Below are positions 40,715 to 48,575 of a stretch of DNA of 64,000 bases, piece by piece. Under the pieces are notes generated by a model. It made no database searches. It was not told the origin of the DNA and saw only the letters and a program-made list of their open reading frames with translations. This stretch comes from Pseudocitrobacter cyperus (GTDB lineage Bacteria; Pseudomonadota; Gammaproteobacteria; Enterobacterales; Enterobacteriaceae): positions 1,302,001-1,366,000 of the forward strand of contig NZ_JAYMYY010000001.1 of NCBI RefSeq assembly GCF_039889165.1. The letters are read 5' to 3'. The position numbers were made by a program, and so were the translations under genes. Each line of letters starts with the position of its first letter. Within the stretch, counting starts at the first letter, position 1.

Positions 40715-41097
40715 ACGAGGACTCCTGCAAGAATTGAAAGCACGACAGTAATAACAAAAGAAATTTTGGCGGAGCGCTTACCTGCTTCGAGGGTTTCTTC
40801 CAGATAGCCAAAATCCATCAGCAGGTGGCGAATACCAACGATGGCGTGATACGCCAGAGCCGTCAGAATGCCCCACATAATGAATTTGACGAAGAAGCTG
40901 CCCATGATGGAGGACGCATAAAGGAAGCCTTCCGGAGAGGAAAGACTGGTGCCCAGCAACCAAAGCAGAATACCGACAGCCACAAACGTTATGACTCCGG
41001 AGACGCGATGGAGAATGGACGCTATCGCCGTGATTGGGAACCGGATCGTTTGTAGATCCAGGTTGACAGGTCTTTGTTTTTTCACATTTCTTATCAT
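40708..41097 (-). CDS. sdhC: Succinate dehydrogenase cytochrome b556 subunit SdhC
   Basis: SdhC is the first gene of sdhCDAB-sucABCD. The start at 41097 (MIRNVKKQRPVNLDL) gives 129 residues as in E. coli; a frame extending to 41112 adds five unconserved residues. Three TM helices are seen, with Ser27/Arg31 of the quinone site in ASILHRVSGV and the haem-ligand His84 in ALAYHAIVGIRHLL. The start region is the known target of the sRNAs RyhB, RybB and Spot 42 in E. coli; whether those act here was not tested. Confidence 0.97.
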   Translation of the reverse strand: MIRNVKKQRPVNLDLQTIRFPITAIASILHRVSGVITFVAVGILLWLLGTSLSSPEGFLYASSIMGSFFVKFIMWGILTALAYHAIVGIRHLLMDFGYLEETLEAGKRSAKISFVITVVLSILAGVLVW

Positions 41098-41271
41098 GAA
41101 TAACGCCCACATGCTGTTCTTATTGTTTCCTTTCCTCCGGTCTGCGTGCGGGTCAGACAGCGTCCTTATCTATAACTTCGCGTCATATAAAACTCTGCTT
41201 CCAGATGCTAAAACGACACGTTACAACGCTGGGTGGCTCGGGATTGCAGGGTGTTCCGGAGACCTGGCGGC

Positions 41272-41300
41272 AGTATAGGCTGTTCACAAAATCATTACAA
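41272..41300 (-). promoter_or_regulatory. sdhC promoter
   Basis: On the reverse strand TTGTAA (41295-41300) and TATACT (41272-41277) are exactly 17 bp apart. The start would be near 41265, giving a leader of roughly 170 bases. Confidence 0.7.
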
Positions 41301-41337
41301 TTAACCTACATATAGTTTGTCGGGTTTTATGCTGAAC

Positions 41338-41353
41338 AGTGATCGTCGTCACG
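41338..41353. promoter_or_regulatory. CRP-like site between sdhC and gltA
   Basis: AGTGATCGTCGTCACG fits the CRP core TGTGA-N6-TCACA at 8 of 10 positions. It lies about 80 bp upstream of the inferred sdhC start. The evidence is only similarity to the consensus. Confidence 0.5.
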
Positions 41354-41410
41354 ATTACAACAATTTTTTAAAAATTAATCACGTGATTTGACAAATATTA
41401 AACATTATTG

Positions 41411-41440
41411 TTACAACCGACACTTGAAAAAGCATATAAT
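41411..41440 (+). promoter_or_regulatory. gltA promoter
   Basis: A perfect TATAAT -10 (41435-41440), preceded by CACTTGAAAAAGCA, is paired with a weak TTACAA-type -35 (41411-41416) 18 bp upstream. The resulting leader is about 300 bases, compatible with the distal gltA promoter of E. coli. Confidence 0.6.
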
Positions 41441-41750
41441 GCGCAAAAGTTATGGGGTCACTCTTTCACCTGATAATAAGTTATGTAACAGTGTGGTGCT
41501 ATTGACCGAAGTTATCAGGAACGATATTAGTGATAGACAGGTTTGAAATTTCGGACTGCTAATACCCTGATTTGCTGTTGTTTCACTGTAGATTAGACGC
41601 GTACCCTCAAGCGCCATTTGCTCTGTACCCTGGTATCACCTCTGCAGCAGAGCCTTGAGCCAAATAACAAAGTGGTAACGTCGAAATATCAAATGAATGC
41701 AAACCAGGTAGCCGGCAGTCTTACGCAATAAGGCGCTAAGGAGACCGTAA

Positions 41751-43034
41751 ATGGCTGATACAAAGGCAAAAATCACCCTGGGTGATGACACTGCTATCGA
41801 ACTGGATGTGCTAAAAGGCACGCTCGGTGAGGATGTTATTGATATCCGTAGTCTGGGTTCAAAAGGCATTTTCACTTTTGACCCTGGTTTCACCTCTACC
41901 GCATCCTGCGAATCCAAAATCACATTTATTGATGGTGATGAAGGTATCCTGCTGCACCGCGGTTTCCCTATCGATCAGTTAGCGACAGAATCTAACTATC
42001 TCGAAGTTTGCTACATTCTGCTGCACGGTGAAAAACCGACGCAGGCTGAGTACGAAGAGTTCAAAACCACTGTAACCCGTCACACCATGATCCACGAACA
42101 GATCACTCGTCTGTTCCACGCGTTCCGCCGCGACTCTCACCCGATGGCGGTGATGTGCGGGATAACCGGCGCGTTAGCGGCGTTCTACCACGACTCGCTG
42201 GATGTGAATAACCCGCGCCATCGCGACATTGCTGCGTTCCGTCTGCTGTCTAAAATGCCGACCATGGCCGCAATGTGTTACAAATACTCCATTGGCCAGC
42301 CGTTCGTTTACCCGCGCAACGACCTCTCCTATGCGGGCAACTTCCTGAACATGATGTTCTCCACGCCGTGCGAACCGTATGAAGTGAACCCGATTCTGGA
42401 ACGCGCCATGGATCGTATTCTGATCCTGCACGCTGACCACGAACAGAACGCCTCCACCTCTACCGTGCGTACCGCAGGCTCCTCCGGCGCCAACCCGTTT
42501 GCCTGCATCGCGGCGGGCATTGCTTCCCTGTGGGGGCCGGCACACGGCGGCGCCAACGAAGCGGCGCTGAAGATGCTGGAAGAGATAAGCTCCGTTGAGC
42601 ACATTCCTGAATTTGTACGTCGTGCGAAAGACAAGAATGATTCTTTCCGCCTGATGGGCTTCGGTCACCGTGTTTACAAAAACTATGACCCACGCGCCAC
42701 TGTAATGCGTGAAACCTGCCATGAAGTGTTGAAAGAGCTTGGCACCAAAGATGACCTGCTGGAAGTGGCGATGGAGCTGGAACACATCGCGCTGAACGAC
42801 CCGTACTTCATCGAGAAGAAACTCTACCCGAACGTGGACTTCTACTCCGGTATCATCCTGAAAGCGATGGGCATTCCGTCATCCATGTTTACCGTTATCT
42901 TCGCGATGGCGCGTACCGTGGGCTGGATTGCGCACTGGAACGAAATGCACAACGAAGGCATGAAGATCGCCCGTCCTCGTCAGCTTTACACCGGCTACGA
43001 AAAACGCGATTTCAAATCAGACCTCAAGCATTAA
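41751..43034 (+). CDS. gltA: Citrate synthase GltA
   Basis: GltA condenses acetyl-CoA and oxaloacetate and is the NADH-inhibited hexameric type II enzyme of Gram-negative bacteria. The 427-residue protein matches E. coli. The catalytic residues lie in the LHADHEQNASTSTVR (His264), GFGHRVYKNYDPRA (His305) and NVDFYSGIIL (Asp362) blocks. The ATG follows AAGGAG. A terminator follows at 43041. Confidence 0.98.
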   Translation: MADTKAKITLGDDTAIELDVLKGTLGEDVIDIRSLGSKGIFTFDPGFTSTASCESKITFIDGDEGILLHRGFPIDQLATESNYLEVCYILLHGEKPTQAEYEEFKTTVTRHTMIHEQITRLFHAFRRDSHPMAVMCGITGALAAFYHDSLDVNNPRHRDIAAFRLLSKMPTMAAMCYKYSIGQPFVYPRNDLSYAGNFLNMMFSTPCEPYEVNPILERAMDRILILHADHEQNASTSTVRTAGSSGANPFACIAAGIASLWGPAHGGANEAALKMLEEISSVEHIPEFVRRAKDKNDSFRLMGFGHRVYKNYDPRATVMRETCHEVLKELGTKDDLLEVAMELEHIALNDPYFIEKKLYPNVDFYSGIILKAMGIPSSMFTVIFAMARTVGWIAHWNEMHNEGMKIARPRQLYTGYEKRDFKSDLKH

Positions 43035-43040
43035 TTCGCC

Positions 43041-43075
43041 AGGCTGCCGGGAATCCGGCAGCTTTCTCCCCTCTT
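43041..43075 (+). terminator. gltA terminator
   Basis: GCTGCCGG (43043-43050) pairs with CCGGCAGC (43055-43062) around GAAT, followed by a pyrimidine-rich TTTCTCCCCTCTT tail. Confidence 0.75.
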
Positions 43076-43246
43076 CAAATAATTTCCCTTTTCAATATTT
43101 CTTTGTGCATTCATTTATCATTTCTATTTTTTCTTCTAAATAATCAACTCAATTAGCATCCTCTGCACGAATTGCTTATCTTTGACTTGAGCTTTCTTTT
43201 TGTTCAGCATCTAATTACACACTTTCAAAATAAAGATACTAATGGA

Positions 43247-45013
43247 ATGAGCAATATTATTTACCTGAGGATTACAGGTGAACGCCAGGGAAACATTTCC
43301 GCTAATTGTGGGAGTGAGGCGTCAATCGGTAACCGCTGGCAACAGAATCATACGGACGAAATTTTCGCATTTTTACTTCGACACGATGTAACCAATAGCG
43401 GTAGAGAATGTCATTTTCAAGCACTGAAATTCACAAAAACTATCGATAAAAGCAGTCCATTACTCAGCAATGCCATCAATAATAATGAACGATTATTTAT
43501 CGAAATTGATTTTTATCGCATAAACCGCACCGGTCTCTGGGAGCGCTATTACTATATTCAATTGAGGAATGTTTTCGTAGCAAAAATTGATATAGACATT
43601 AATATCAAGCATCTTCCTTACGAACACATTTCTGTTATTTATGATTACATTCTCTGTAAGCATCTCATTACTAACACCGAATATAGTTACTTAAATATAC
43701 CGGCTGAATATAACAACCTATTCTTTCCCCAACCTAAAACTTCCGTCCCTAAAGTCCCGCTCAAGAATAATGAGGTTAAAACCCCACCTCCCGCCCCGGA
43801 AAAAGTCACTCCTGTATATGCGAAATCCTGTCTGAAAGAACCGGGATGCACGGATGCGGGAGATACTGAAGAGCCCGCAGAACATTTCGGCGAAATGGCG
43901 ATATTCGCCAGAACTGACCTCGATGATTGCTGCGGGTATGATCATAAGCCGGCCGGCAAAAACTCTGCAGTCCCCGCGGAAGCTTCTTCCGTAGTACTGG
44001 CGCTGCCAGTGGCAATGAACTGGGTATGGGGCTCAAAGTCGTTGGGAGGCCTTCTGGGTGCCGCCGAAAGTGTGCCATGGATAGGCGCGCTGGCGTCAGC
44101 ACTCTACATTCCTGCGGCGGGAGAAGGAAGCGCGCGCATCCCCGGGCGCGATGAGTACTGGTATGACGATATTCTCCGGCAGAAGGCCGCCGTAGGCGGC
44201 ACAGCCACCACTCGCGTGCGTTTTTTCTGGCGAAACGATATTCACGGTAATCCCCAAGTCTACGGGGTACATACGGGTGAAGGGACGCCCTATGAAAATG
44301 TGCGCGTTGCTAACATGGTGTGGAACGCAACATCGGGTCGCTACGAATTTACCCCCGCAAACGGCGTAGATGGCCCGCTGATCACCTGGACGCCCGAACA
44401 TCCAGAAAACGGCAATGCGCCAGCCCACACTGGAAATAATGTTCCCACGCTTGATCAGCCGACCATACTGGTTACGCCTATCCCTGACGGGAAAGACGAC
44501 TACACGACACCACCTTATCCGGTTCCGGACGTCACTGACTTTAATGATTACATTCTGGTCTTTCCCATCGGTTCGGGAATTAAACCCATTTATGTTTATC
44601 TTAAAACAGCCAGAGATGAACCCGGTGTTGCCACAGGAAATGGTCAGGTCATCCCCGATAATATACGCTGGCTTGAGGCGGCAAGTTCAGGAATCGGCGC
44701 ACCAATACCTGCACAGGTGGCGGATAAATTAAGAGGAAGGGAGTTCAGGGATTTTGATCACTTCAGAGGAGATTTGTGGAAGGCTGTTTCTGAGTGTCCT
44801 GAACTTCTTGGGCAGTTCAATAAATCTAACCAAAGGGTATTGAAAAAAGATGGTTCTCCATTTGTTGTCGAAGAACAAGCTGTAGGAGGGCGTAAAGTAT
44901 TCGAAATACATCACATTGTACAAATACGGCAAGATGGACCTGTTTACAACATGGATAACTTGAGGATTAATACTCCTCGAAATCATATTCGCATTCATAA
45001 AGAGAATGAATAA
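43247..45013 (+). CDS. Type VI secretion Hcp-DNase chimera (Hcp / pyocin-S-like / colicin E9-type HNH nuclease)
   Basis: The ATG at 43247 opens a canonical Hcp N-terminus (MSNIIYLRITGERQGNISAN); an in-frame start at 43172 lies in AT-rich leader sequence. Residues 1-150 form the Hcp tube domain (IDKSSPLL, ending EYSYL). Residues 160-300 are a Pro-rich linker with VYAKSC and GCTDAGDTEEPAEHFGEMA, then a Gly/Ala hydrophobic stretch (about 248-290) as in S-type bacteriocins. Residues 300-455 resemble the pyocin S domain. Residues 485-588 match colicin E9 DNase (GAPIPAQVADKLRGREF), with the HNH set GGRK...EIHH (Arg549, Glu553, His555, His556), Asn571, His580 and His584. It should be delivered into rival cells through a T6SS and cut DNA. 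An Im9-type gene overlaps its stop by 1 bp. No T6SS genes are nearby. Identity is strong; delivery is inferred. Confidence 0.93.
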   Translation: MSNIIYLRITGERQGNISANCGSEASIGNRWQQNHTDEIFAFLLRHDVTNSGRECHFQALKFTKTIDKSSPLLSNAINNNERLFIEIDFYRINRTGLWERYYYIQLRNVFVAKIDIDINIKHLPYEHISVIYDYILCKHLITNTEYSYLNIPAEYNNLFFPQPKTSVPKVPLKNNEVKTPPPAPEKVTPVYAKSCLKEPGCTDAGDTEEPAEHFGEMAIFARTDLDDCCGYDHKPAGKNSAVPAEASSVVLALPVAMNWVWGSKSLGGLLGAAESVPWIGALASALYIPAAGEGSARIPGRDEYWYDDILRQKAAVGGTATTRVRFFWRNDIHGNPQVYGVHTGEGTPYENVRVANMVWNATSGRYEFTPANGVDGPLITWTPEHPENGNAPAHTGNNVPTLDQPTILVTPIPDGKDDYTTPPYPVPDVTDFNDYILVFPIGSGIKPIYVYLKTARDEPGVATGNGQVIPDNIRWLEAASSGIGAPIPAQVADKLRGREFRDFDHFRGDLWKAVSECPELLGQFNKSNQRVLKKDGSPFVVEEQAVGGRKVFEIHHIVQIRQDGPVYNMDNLRINTPRNHIRIHKENE

Positions 45014-45288
45014 TGTTCAAAGAACGGTTAGAATATTACACAGAACAAGAAATGTTAGATTATCTTAATGAATTTTTTGATGATTCTCGTGAATTAAATG
45101 GAAAAGCATTAAATGATCACTTAAGCAAGCTTGTGCACCACTTAATCAAAATCACCCATCATCCTGAAGGTAGTGATCTTATATTCTATCCCCCCGATGA
45201 AAGAGAAGATTCTCCTGAGGGTGTTTTAGAAGAAATCAAACGCTGGCGTAAATCCCAAGGACTCCCGTTGTTCAAAGACAGCGAGTAA
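45013..45288 (+). CDS. Colicin/pyocin DNase immunity protein (Im9 family)
   Basis: The 91-residue acidic protein begins in the stop codon of the Hcp-DNase gene (TAATG), so it is translated with the toxin. It has the Im7/Im9 four-helix pattern: the specificity helix region (residues 12-45), then the conserved helix III motif HHPEGSDLIFYPP (Asp55 and Tyr59; the first of the two usual tyrosines is Phe58), then EDSPEGVLEEIKRWRKSQGLP. In this family helix III blocks the exosite beside the HNH active site. It should protect the producer and its siblings. The low GC content matches the end of the toxin gene. Confidence 0.93.
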   Translation: MFKERLEYYTEQEMLDYLNEFFDDSRELNGKALNDHLSKLVHHLIKITHHPEGSDLIFYPPDEREDSPEGVLEEIKRWRKSQGLPLFKDSE

Positions 45289-45306
45289 ATATGCCCGCCG
45301 TGCAGG

Positions 45307-45333
45307 GCCGGATGATGCAAACCATCATCCGGC
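45307..45333. terminator. Hairpin at the right edge of the effector module
   Basis: GCCGGATGATG (45307-45317) is exactly complementary to CATCATCCGGC (45323-45333) around a 5-nt loop. It lies between the immunity gene and convergent nei. It lacks a T-run on either strand, and its GCCGGATG core is REP-like, so it may be a Rho-assisted end, a REP element, or both. Confidence 0.6.
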
Positions 45334-45344
45334 ACAAAACCACC

Positions 45345-46136
45345 CTACTTCTGGCAAGTCGGGCACCAGTAAAACGGCCTCGACGACATCGTCGTTTTCT
45401 CAATCACCCCACCGCAGCGTTCACAGGCTTCGCCATCACGATGAAACACCTTAAAGCGAAACAGCGCCCCGTGGTGTTTATTCTCATCCACCTTGCCGCG
45501 CGTGTTGTACGACAGCCGGGGGATCGCGAGTAGCGCATGCGCCAGTGCGTCCAGTTGGGTATCGGTAAGCTGCGATGCTTTATGCTGCGGAGCAAGCTCA
45601 GTCTGCCAGAGTATTTCAACGCGCAGATAATTACCCAACCCGGCAAGAAACGCCTGATCCAGCAACAACCCCGAAAACTGACGATTGCGAAAGCGCGGCG
45701 ACAATAGCCGGGCTTTGACGTCCGCTTCTGTCAGTTTAAGGTCGAGCACATCGGGGCCGACACGCTGTAAAAAGGGATGCGTAGTCAGTTGTTCAGGCGT
45801 CAGCATTTCGATATCCGAGGCGCTGTAGAGCAGAATCGCTTTATCTGCCGTTTGCAGCTTAACGCGCAATACCCGCGTGGATGGCGCTACTGTATTTGCA
45901 TCTGCCACGCGCCATACACCGTAAAGTTGATTGTGGCTGTAAAGCGTCAGATCGTTTGAGAAGTGCGTGAGAAGCGCCTTACCGCGGGTTTCAATATGGG
46001 TAATGTGCTGCCCAACCAGTTGTGATTCATAGGGTTTCAGTTGTTCGAAGGCAAACCACGCCTCAGTGAGTGGTTTGCCCTTAACAGCCGCCTCCAGGCT
46101 ATCCGCTGCGCGGCGGATCTCCGGGCCTTCAGGCAT
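45345..46136 (-). CDS. nei: Endonuclease VIII Nei
   Basis: Nei removes oxidised pyrimidines from DNA and nicks the abasic site. The 263-residue protein has the catalytic N-terminus MPEGPEIRRAAD (Pro1 and Glu2 after Met removal), Lys52-region ETRGKALLTHF, the helix-two-turn-helix around DQAFLAGLGNYLRVEILW, and the C-terminal zinc finger CERCGG...CPTCQK. Length equals E. coli. It ends the operon that starts at ybgI or pxpB, 14 bp after pcp. Confidence 0.97.
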   Translation of the reverse strand: MPEGPEIRRAADSLEAAVKGKPLTEAWFAFEQLKPYESQLVGQHITHIETRGKALLTHFSNDLTLYSHNQLYGVWRVADANTVAPSTRVLRVKLQTADKAILLYSASDIEMLTPEQLTTHPFLQRVGPDVLDLKLTEADVKARLLSPRFRNRQFSGLLLDQAFLAGLGNYLRVEILWQTELAPQHKASQLTDTQLDALAHALLAIPRLSYNTRGKVDENKHHGALFRFKVFHRDGEACERCGGVIEKTTMSSRPFYWCPTCQK

Positions 46137-46150
46137 AGTGTTGTCCTTTG

Positions 46151-46795
46151 TTAATGCGTTGCGCCGCCGGTTATCTGAATGTCGTTATCAACCATCAATG
46201 CCGTGGAGATAGCCAGTTCCAGCCCCTGGCGCACGGTTTCTGCCGCCATACTCGGCGCACCGGGATGCGCCGCCGCCTGTTGCGGCAGATACGGAATATG
46301 GATAAATCCGCCTTTCACATCCGGGATACCGCTCAGTTTATGCAGCAGGCCATACATCACATGGTTGCAGACGAAAGTGCCCGCTGTTTGCGACACCGAC
46401 GCAGGGATACCCGCGTCACGTAGCGCAGAGACGATAGCTTTGATCGGCAGCGAGCTAAACCACGCCGCCGGGCCATTCGCAACAATCGGCGTATCAACCG
46501 GCTGGTTGCCACGGTTATCCGCAATACGCGCATCATCGACGTTAATCGCCACGCGCTCGACGCTGATATCCGTGCGTCCACCCGCCTGACCGACGCTGAG
46601 TACAAGCGTTGGCGAGAGCGAATCTATCGCCGCATTCAGTGCTACCAGTGCGTCACCAAAGACACAGGGCAACTGGCGCGCCACCACGCGACATCCAGCA
46701 ATAATAACATTATCAAGACGCGAAACGACTTCCCATGAAGGGTTAACCGTTTCGCCATCAAACGGCTCAAACCCGGTGATTAACACTGTGCGCAT
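46151..46795 (-). CDS. pcp: Pyroglutamyl-peptidase I Pcp
   Basis: Pcp is a cytosolic cysteine peptidase that removes N-terminal pyroglutamate from peptides. The ATG at 46795 lies five bases after AAGGAG and gives 214 residues (MRTVLITGFEPFDGETVNPS); a GTG at 46801 would overlap the ribosome-binding site. The catalytic triad is visible: Glu in TDISVERVAIN, Cys in QTAGTFVCNHVMYGLL, and His in GGFIHIPYLPQQ. K-12 lacks pcp. Here it sits between nei and two DUF969/979 genes in the pxp operon, so its product 5-oxoproline would pass directly to PxpABC. Confidence 0.95.
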   Translation of the reverse strand: MRTVLITGFEPFDGETVNPSWEVVSRLDNVIIAGCRVVARQLPCVFGDALVALNAAIDSLSPTLVLSVGQAGGRTDISVERVAINVDDARIADNRGNQPVDTPIVANGPAAWFSSLPIKAIVSALRDAGIPASVSQTAGTFVCNHVMYGLLHKLSGIPDVKGGFIHIPYLPQQAAAHPGAPSMAAETVRQGLELAISTALMVDNDIQITGGATH

Positions 46796-46804
46796 TTTCA
46801 CTCC

Positions 46805-47800
46805 TTACAGGAACATCAGGAAATAGAGCAGGAAAACGTTAACCAGCAGCAACATGATGCCTGTCGGCACCTGCGCTTTGATCACCGCGTTTTTATCCGG
46901 CAGCTCAAGCAGCGCCGCCGGTACGATATTGAAGTTCGCCGCCATCGGCGTCATCAGCGTACCGCAGTAGCCAGAGAACATGCCAATCGCCGCCATCACC
47001 GCCGGGTTGCCGCCGTGCTGTAATACCAGAATCGGGATGCCGATCCCCGCCGTGACTATCGGGAAAGCCGCAAACGCATTGCCCATGACCATAGTCAGTA
47101 GCGCCATCCCGATGGTGTACACCGCCACGGCGATAAAGCGGCTGTCGACGGCGAGATAGCTTTTGGTCAGCCACGAAATCCCCTCCCCCACGCCTGCTGC
47201 GGTGAACAGCAGGCCGAGAGTCGCCAGGATCTGCGGCAGAATAAACGCCCAACCGATGGAATCGAGCAGGCGGCGCGCTTCCTGAATCGGCTGATGTACG
47301 CGCTCGTGGGTCATTTTGACCGCCATCACCAGGCCAATCAGCGTGCCTACGGTCATGGAAAAGAGCGTCACCAGCGTCGAGTGATTGCCTTCACCGAACA
47401 GCGAGGTCTGCAGGCCCGGCACATTGTTAAACAGCAGTACGCCAATGACGGTGACTACAGGGATCGCCAGCGCCGGATAAAACAGACGGTTGCCCAGCCG
47501 GCTGGCGCTCTCTTCGCGTTGTTTCTGTGTGCGCTGGGAATAGCTCCCCAGCCGCACGCCGCCGAAACCGGCAATCAGCGCCATTAGCACTACCGCCACG
47601 CCCACGGCGATATGTACCGTGCGTTTATCGCCCACCAGCTCATAAGCCCAGTCACCAAGCAAAAAGAGCAGGCCGTAAACGCCCCAGAAAAGCCCCGTCG
47701 TCAGGCGACGCGGGTTGGCTTTATCGCGCCATGACATCAGCGCGACAATCAGCAGAACAATGCCCGCCAGCCAGTAGAGATAGCTCTGTTGGAAATGCAT
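46805..47800 (-). CDS. DUF979 inner-membrane protein, predicted 5-oxoproline or pyroglutamyl-peptide permease component
   Basis: The ATG at 47800 overlaps the stop of the preceding gene (TGATG) and has a GGGGGA ribosome-binding site; it yields 331 residues. There are about nine hydrophobic segments, with GFGGVRLGSYSQRTQ in a loop and conserved GNAFAAFPIVTAGIGIP and MFSGYCGTLMTPMAANFNIVPAALLELPDKNAVIKAQ. The latter resembles the sequences of large carboxylate permeases. It is always likely to act with its DUF969 partner upstream. Transport of 5-oxoproline is inferred from the neighbours, not from homology to a proven transporter. Confidence 0.85.
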   Translation of the reverse strand: MHFQQSYLYWLAGIVLLIVALMSWRDKANPRRLTTGLFWGVYGLLFLLGDWAYELVGDKRTVHIAVGVAVVLMALIAGFGGVRLGSYSQRTQKQREESASRLGNRLFYPALAIPVVTVIGVLLFNNVPGLQTSLFGEGNHSTLVTLFSMTVGTLIGLVMAVKMTHERVHQPIQEARRLLDSIGWAFILPQILATLGLLFTAAGVGEGISWLTKSYLAVDSRFIAVAVYTIGMALLTMVMGNAFAAFPIVTAGIGIPILVLQHGGNPAVMAAIGMFSGYCGTLMTPMAANFNIVPAALLELPDKNAVIKAQVPTGIMLLLVNVFLLYFLMFL

Positions 47801-48522
47801 CACGCGTCCCCCCGGTTGGCAGCAGCATGGGCTTTCGCCATTTCCCGTTGCAGGTAGTTATCCAGCCGCCACATTCTCGCCCCGTGGATCAGGAACGCGC
47901 ACAGGGCTGTTGGAATGCCCCACAGGGCAATATGCAGGGGTTCAGTCTGGATGCCGCCCGACTCCAGCATAAAGTTATGCATGAAGATAATCGCACCAAA
48001 GGCGACGAAAATATCTTCCCCGAAGAACAACCCAACGTTATCCGTCGCGGCGGACATTGCGCGCAGGCGATAACGCACTGCGCCCGGCAGTTCGCCATGG
48101 ATCTTCTCCGCCGCCCCTTCCGCCATCGGCGCCAGCAGCGGGCGCACCATTTGCGGATGACCGCCGAGACTGGTCAGCCCCAGCGCGGCGGTGGCTTCAC
48201 GGACAAACAGATAGACCACCAGCAGACGTCCGGCAGTGGCGCTGTGGATTTTGGCAATCCACGCCTGAGCACGCTCTTTCAGCCCATGGCGCTCAAGCAG
48301 GCCGATAACCGCCAGCGGCAGCAGCAGAATAAAAGGCAGGTTTCGGGTGTTAAGGAAGCCTTCGCCAAGCTTTTCGAGGATAGTCAGCAGCGGCATGTGT
48401 GCAGCCAGACCGGTGACGATACCGGCGGCAATGACCACCAGTACCGGGTTAAAACGCAATAAGAATCCAGCCACAATGACGGCAATACCCATCAGCGGCC
48501 AGAGAGATACCATCTCTCCCAT
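47800..48522 (-). CDS. DUF969 inner-membrane protein, predicted partner of DUF979
   Basis: The start is placed at ATG 48522 (MGEMVSLWPLMGIAVIVAGF), giving 240 residues; GTG at 48531 and ATG at 48513 are alternatives. There are six or so hydrophobic segments and a conserved block FVREATAALGLTSLGGHPQMVRPLLAPMAEGAA followed by AATDNVGLFFGEDIFVAFGA. It overlaps the DUF979 gene and lies 53 bp after pxpA. The pair probably forms one transporter built of two polypeptides. Confidence 0.85.
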   Translation of the reverse strand: MGEMVSLWPLMGIAVIVAGFLLRFNPVLVVIAAGIVTGLAAHMPLLTILEKLGEGFLNTRNLPFILLLPLAVIGLLERHGLKERAQAWIAKIHSATAGRLLVVYLFVREATAALGLTSLGGHPQMVRPLLAPMAEGAAEKIHGELPGAVRYRLRAMSAATDNVGLFFGEDIFVAFGAIIFMHNFMLESGGIQTEPLHIALWGIPTALCAFLIHGARMWRLDNYLQREMAKAHAAANRGDA

Positions 48523-48575
48523 TTTTTCCACCCTGTCACTTGTTATGTTGTTGTAAAATATCTTGTTATATGCGC

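Larger units (their letters stand above)
41098..41750. promoter_or_regulatory. Divergent sdhC-gltA control region (653 bp)
   Basis: No gene is evident. The region contains the sdhC promoter (41272-41300), a CRP-like dyad (41338-41353), AT-rich ArcA-like stretches (GTTAATTGT on the reverse strand near 41297-41305, and the 41371-41410 AT tract), the gltA promoter (41411-41440) and a 300-base gltA leader. In E. coli both sides are controlled by ArcA and CRP. Confidence 0.65.

Noticed and set aside
43247..45288. A T6SS gene cluster or prophage at the hcp locus.
   Set aside because: Only hcp-toxin and immunity genes are present; both neighbours (gltA and nei) are core genes, and there are no tss, phage or integrase genes.
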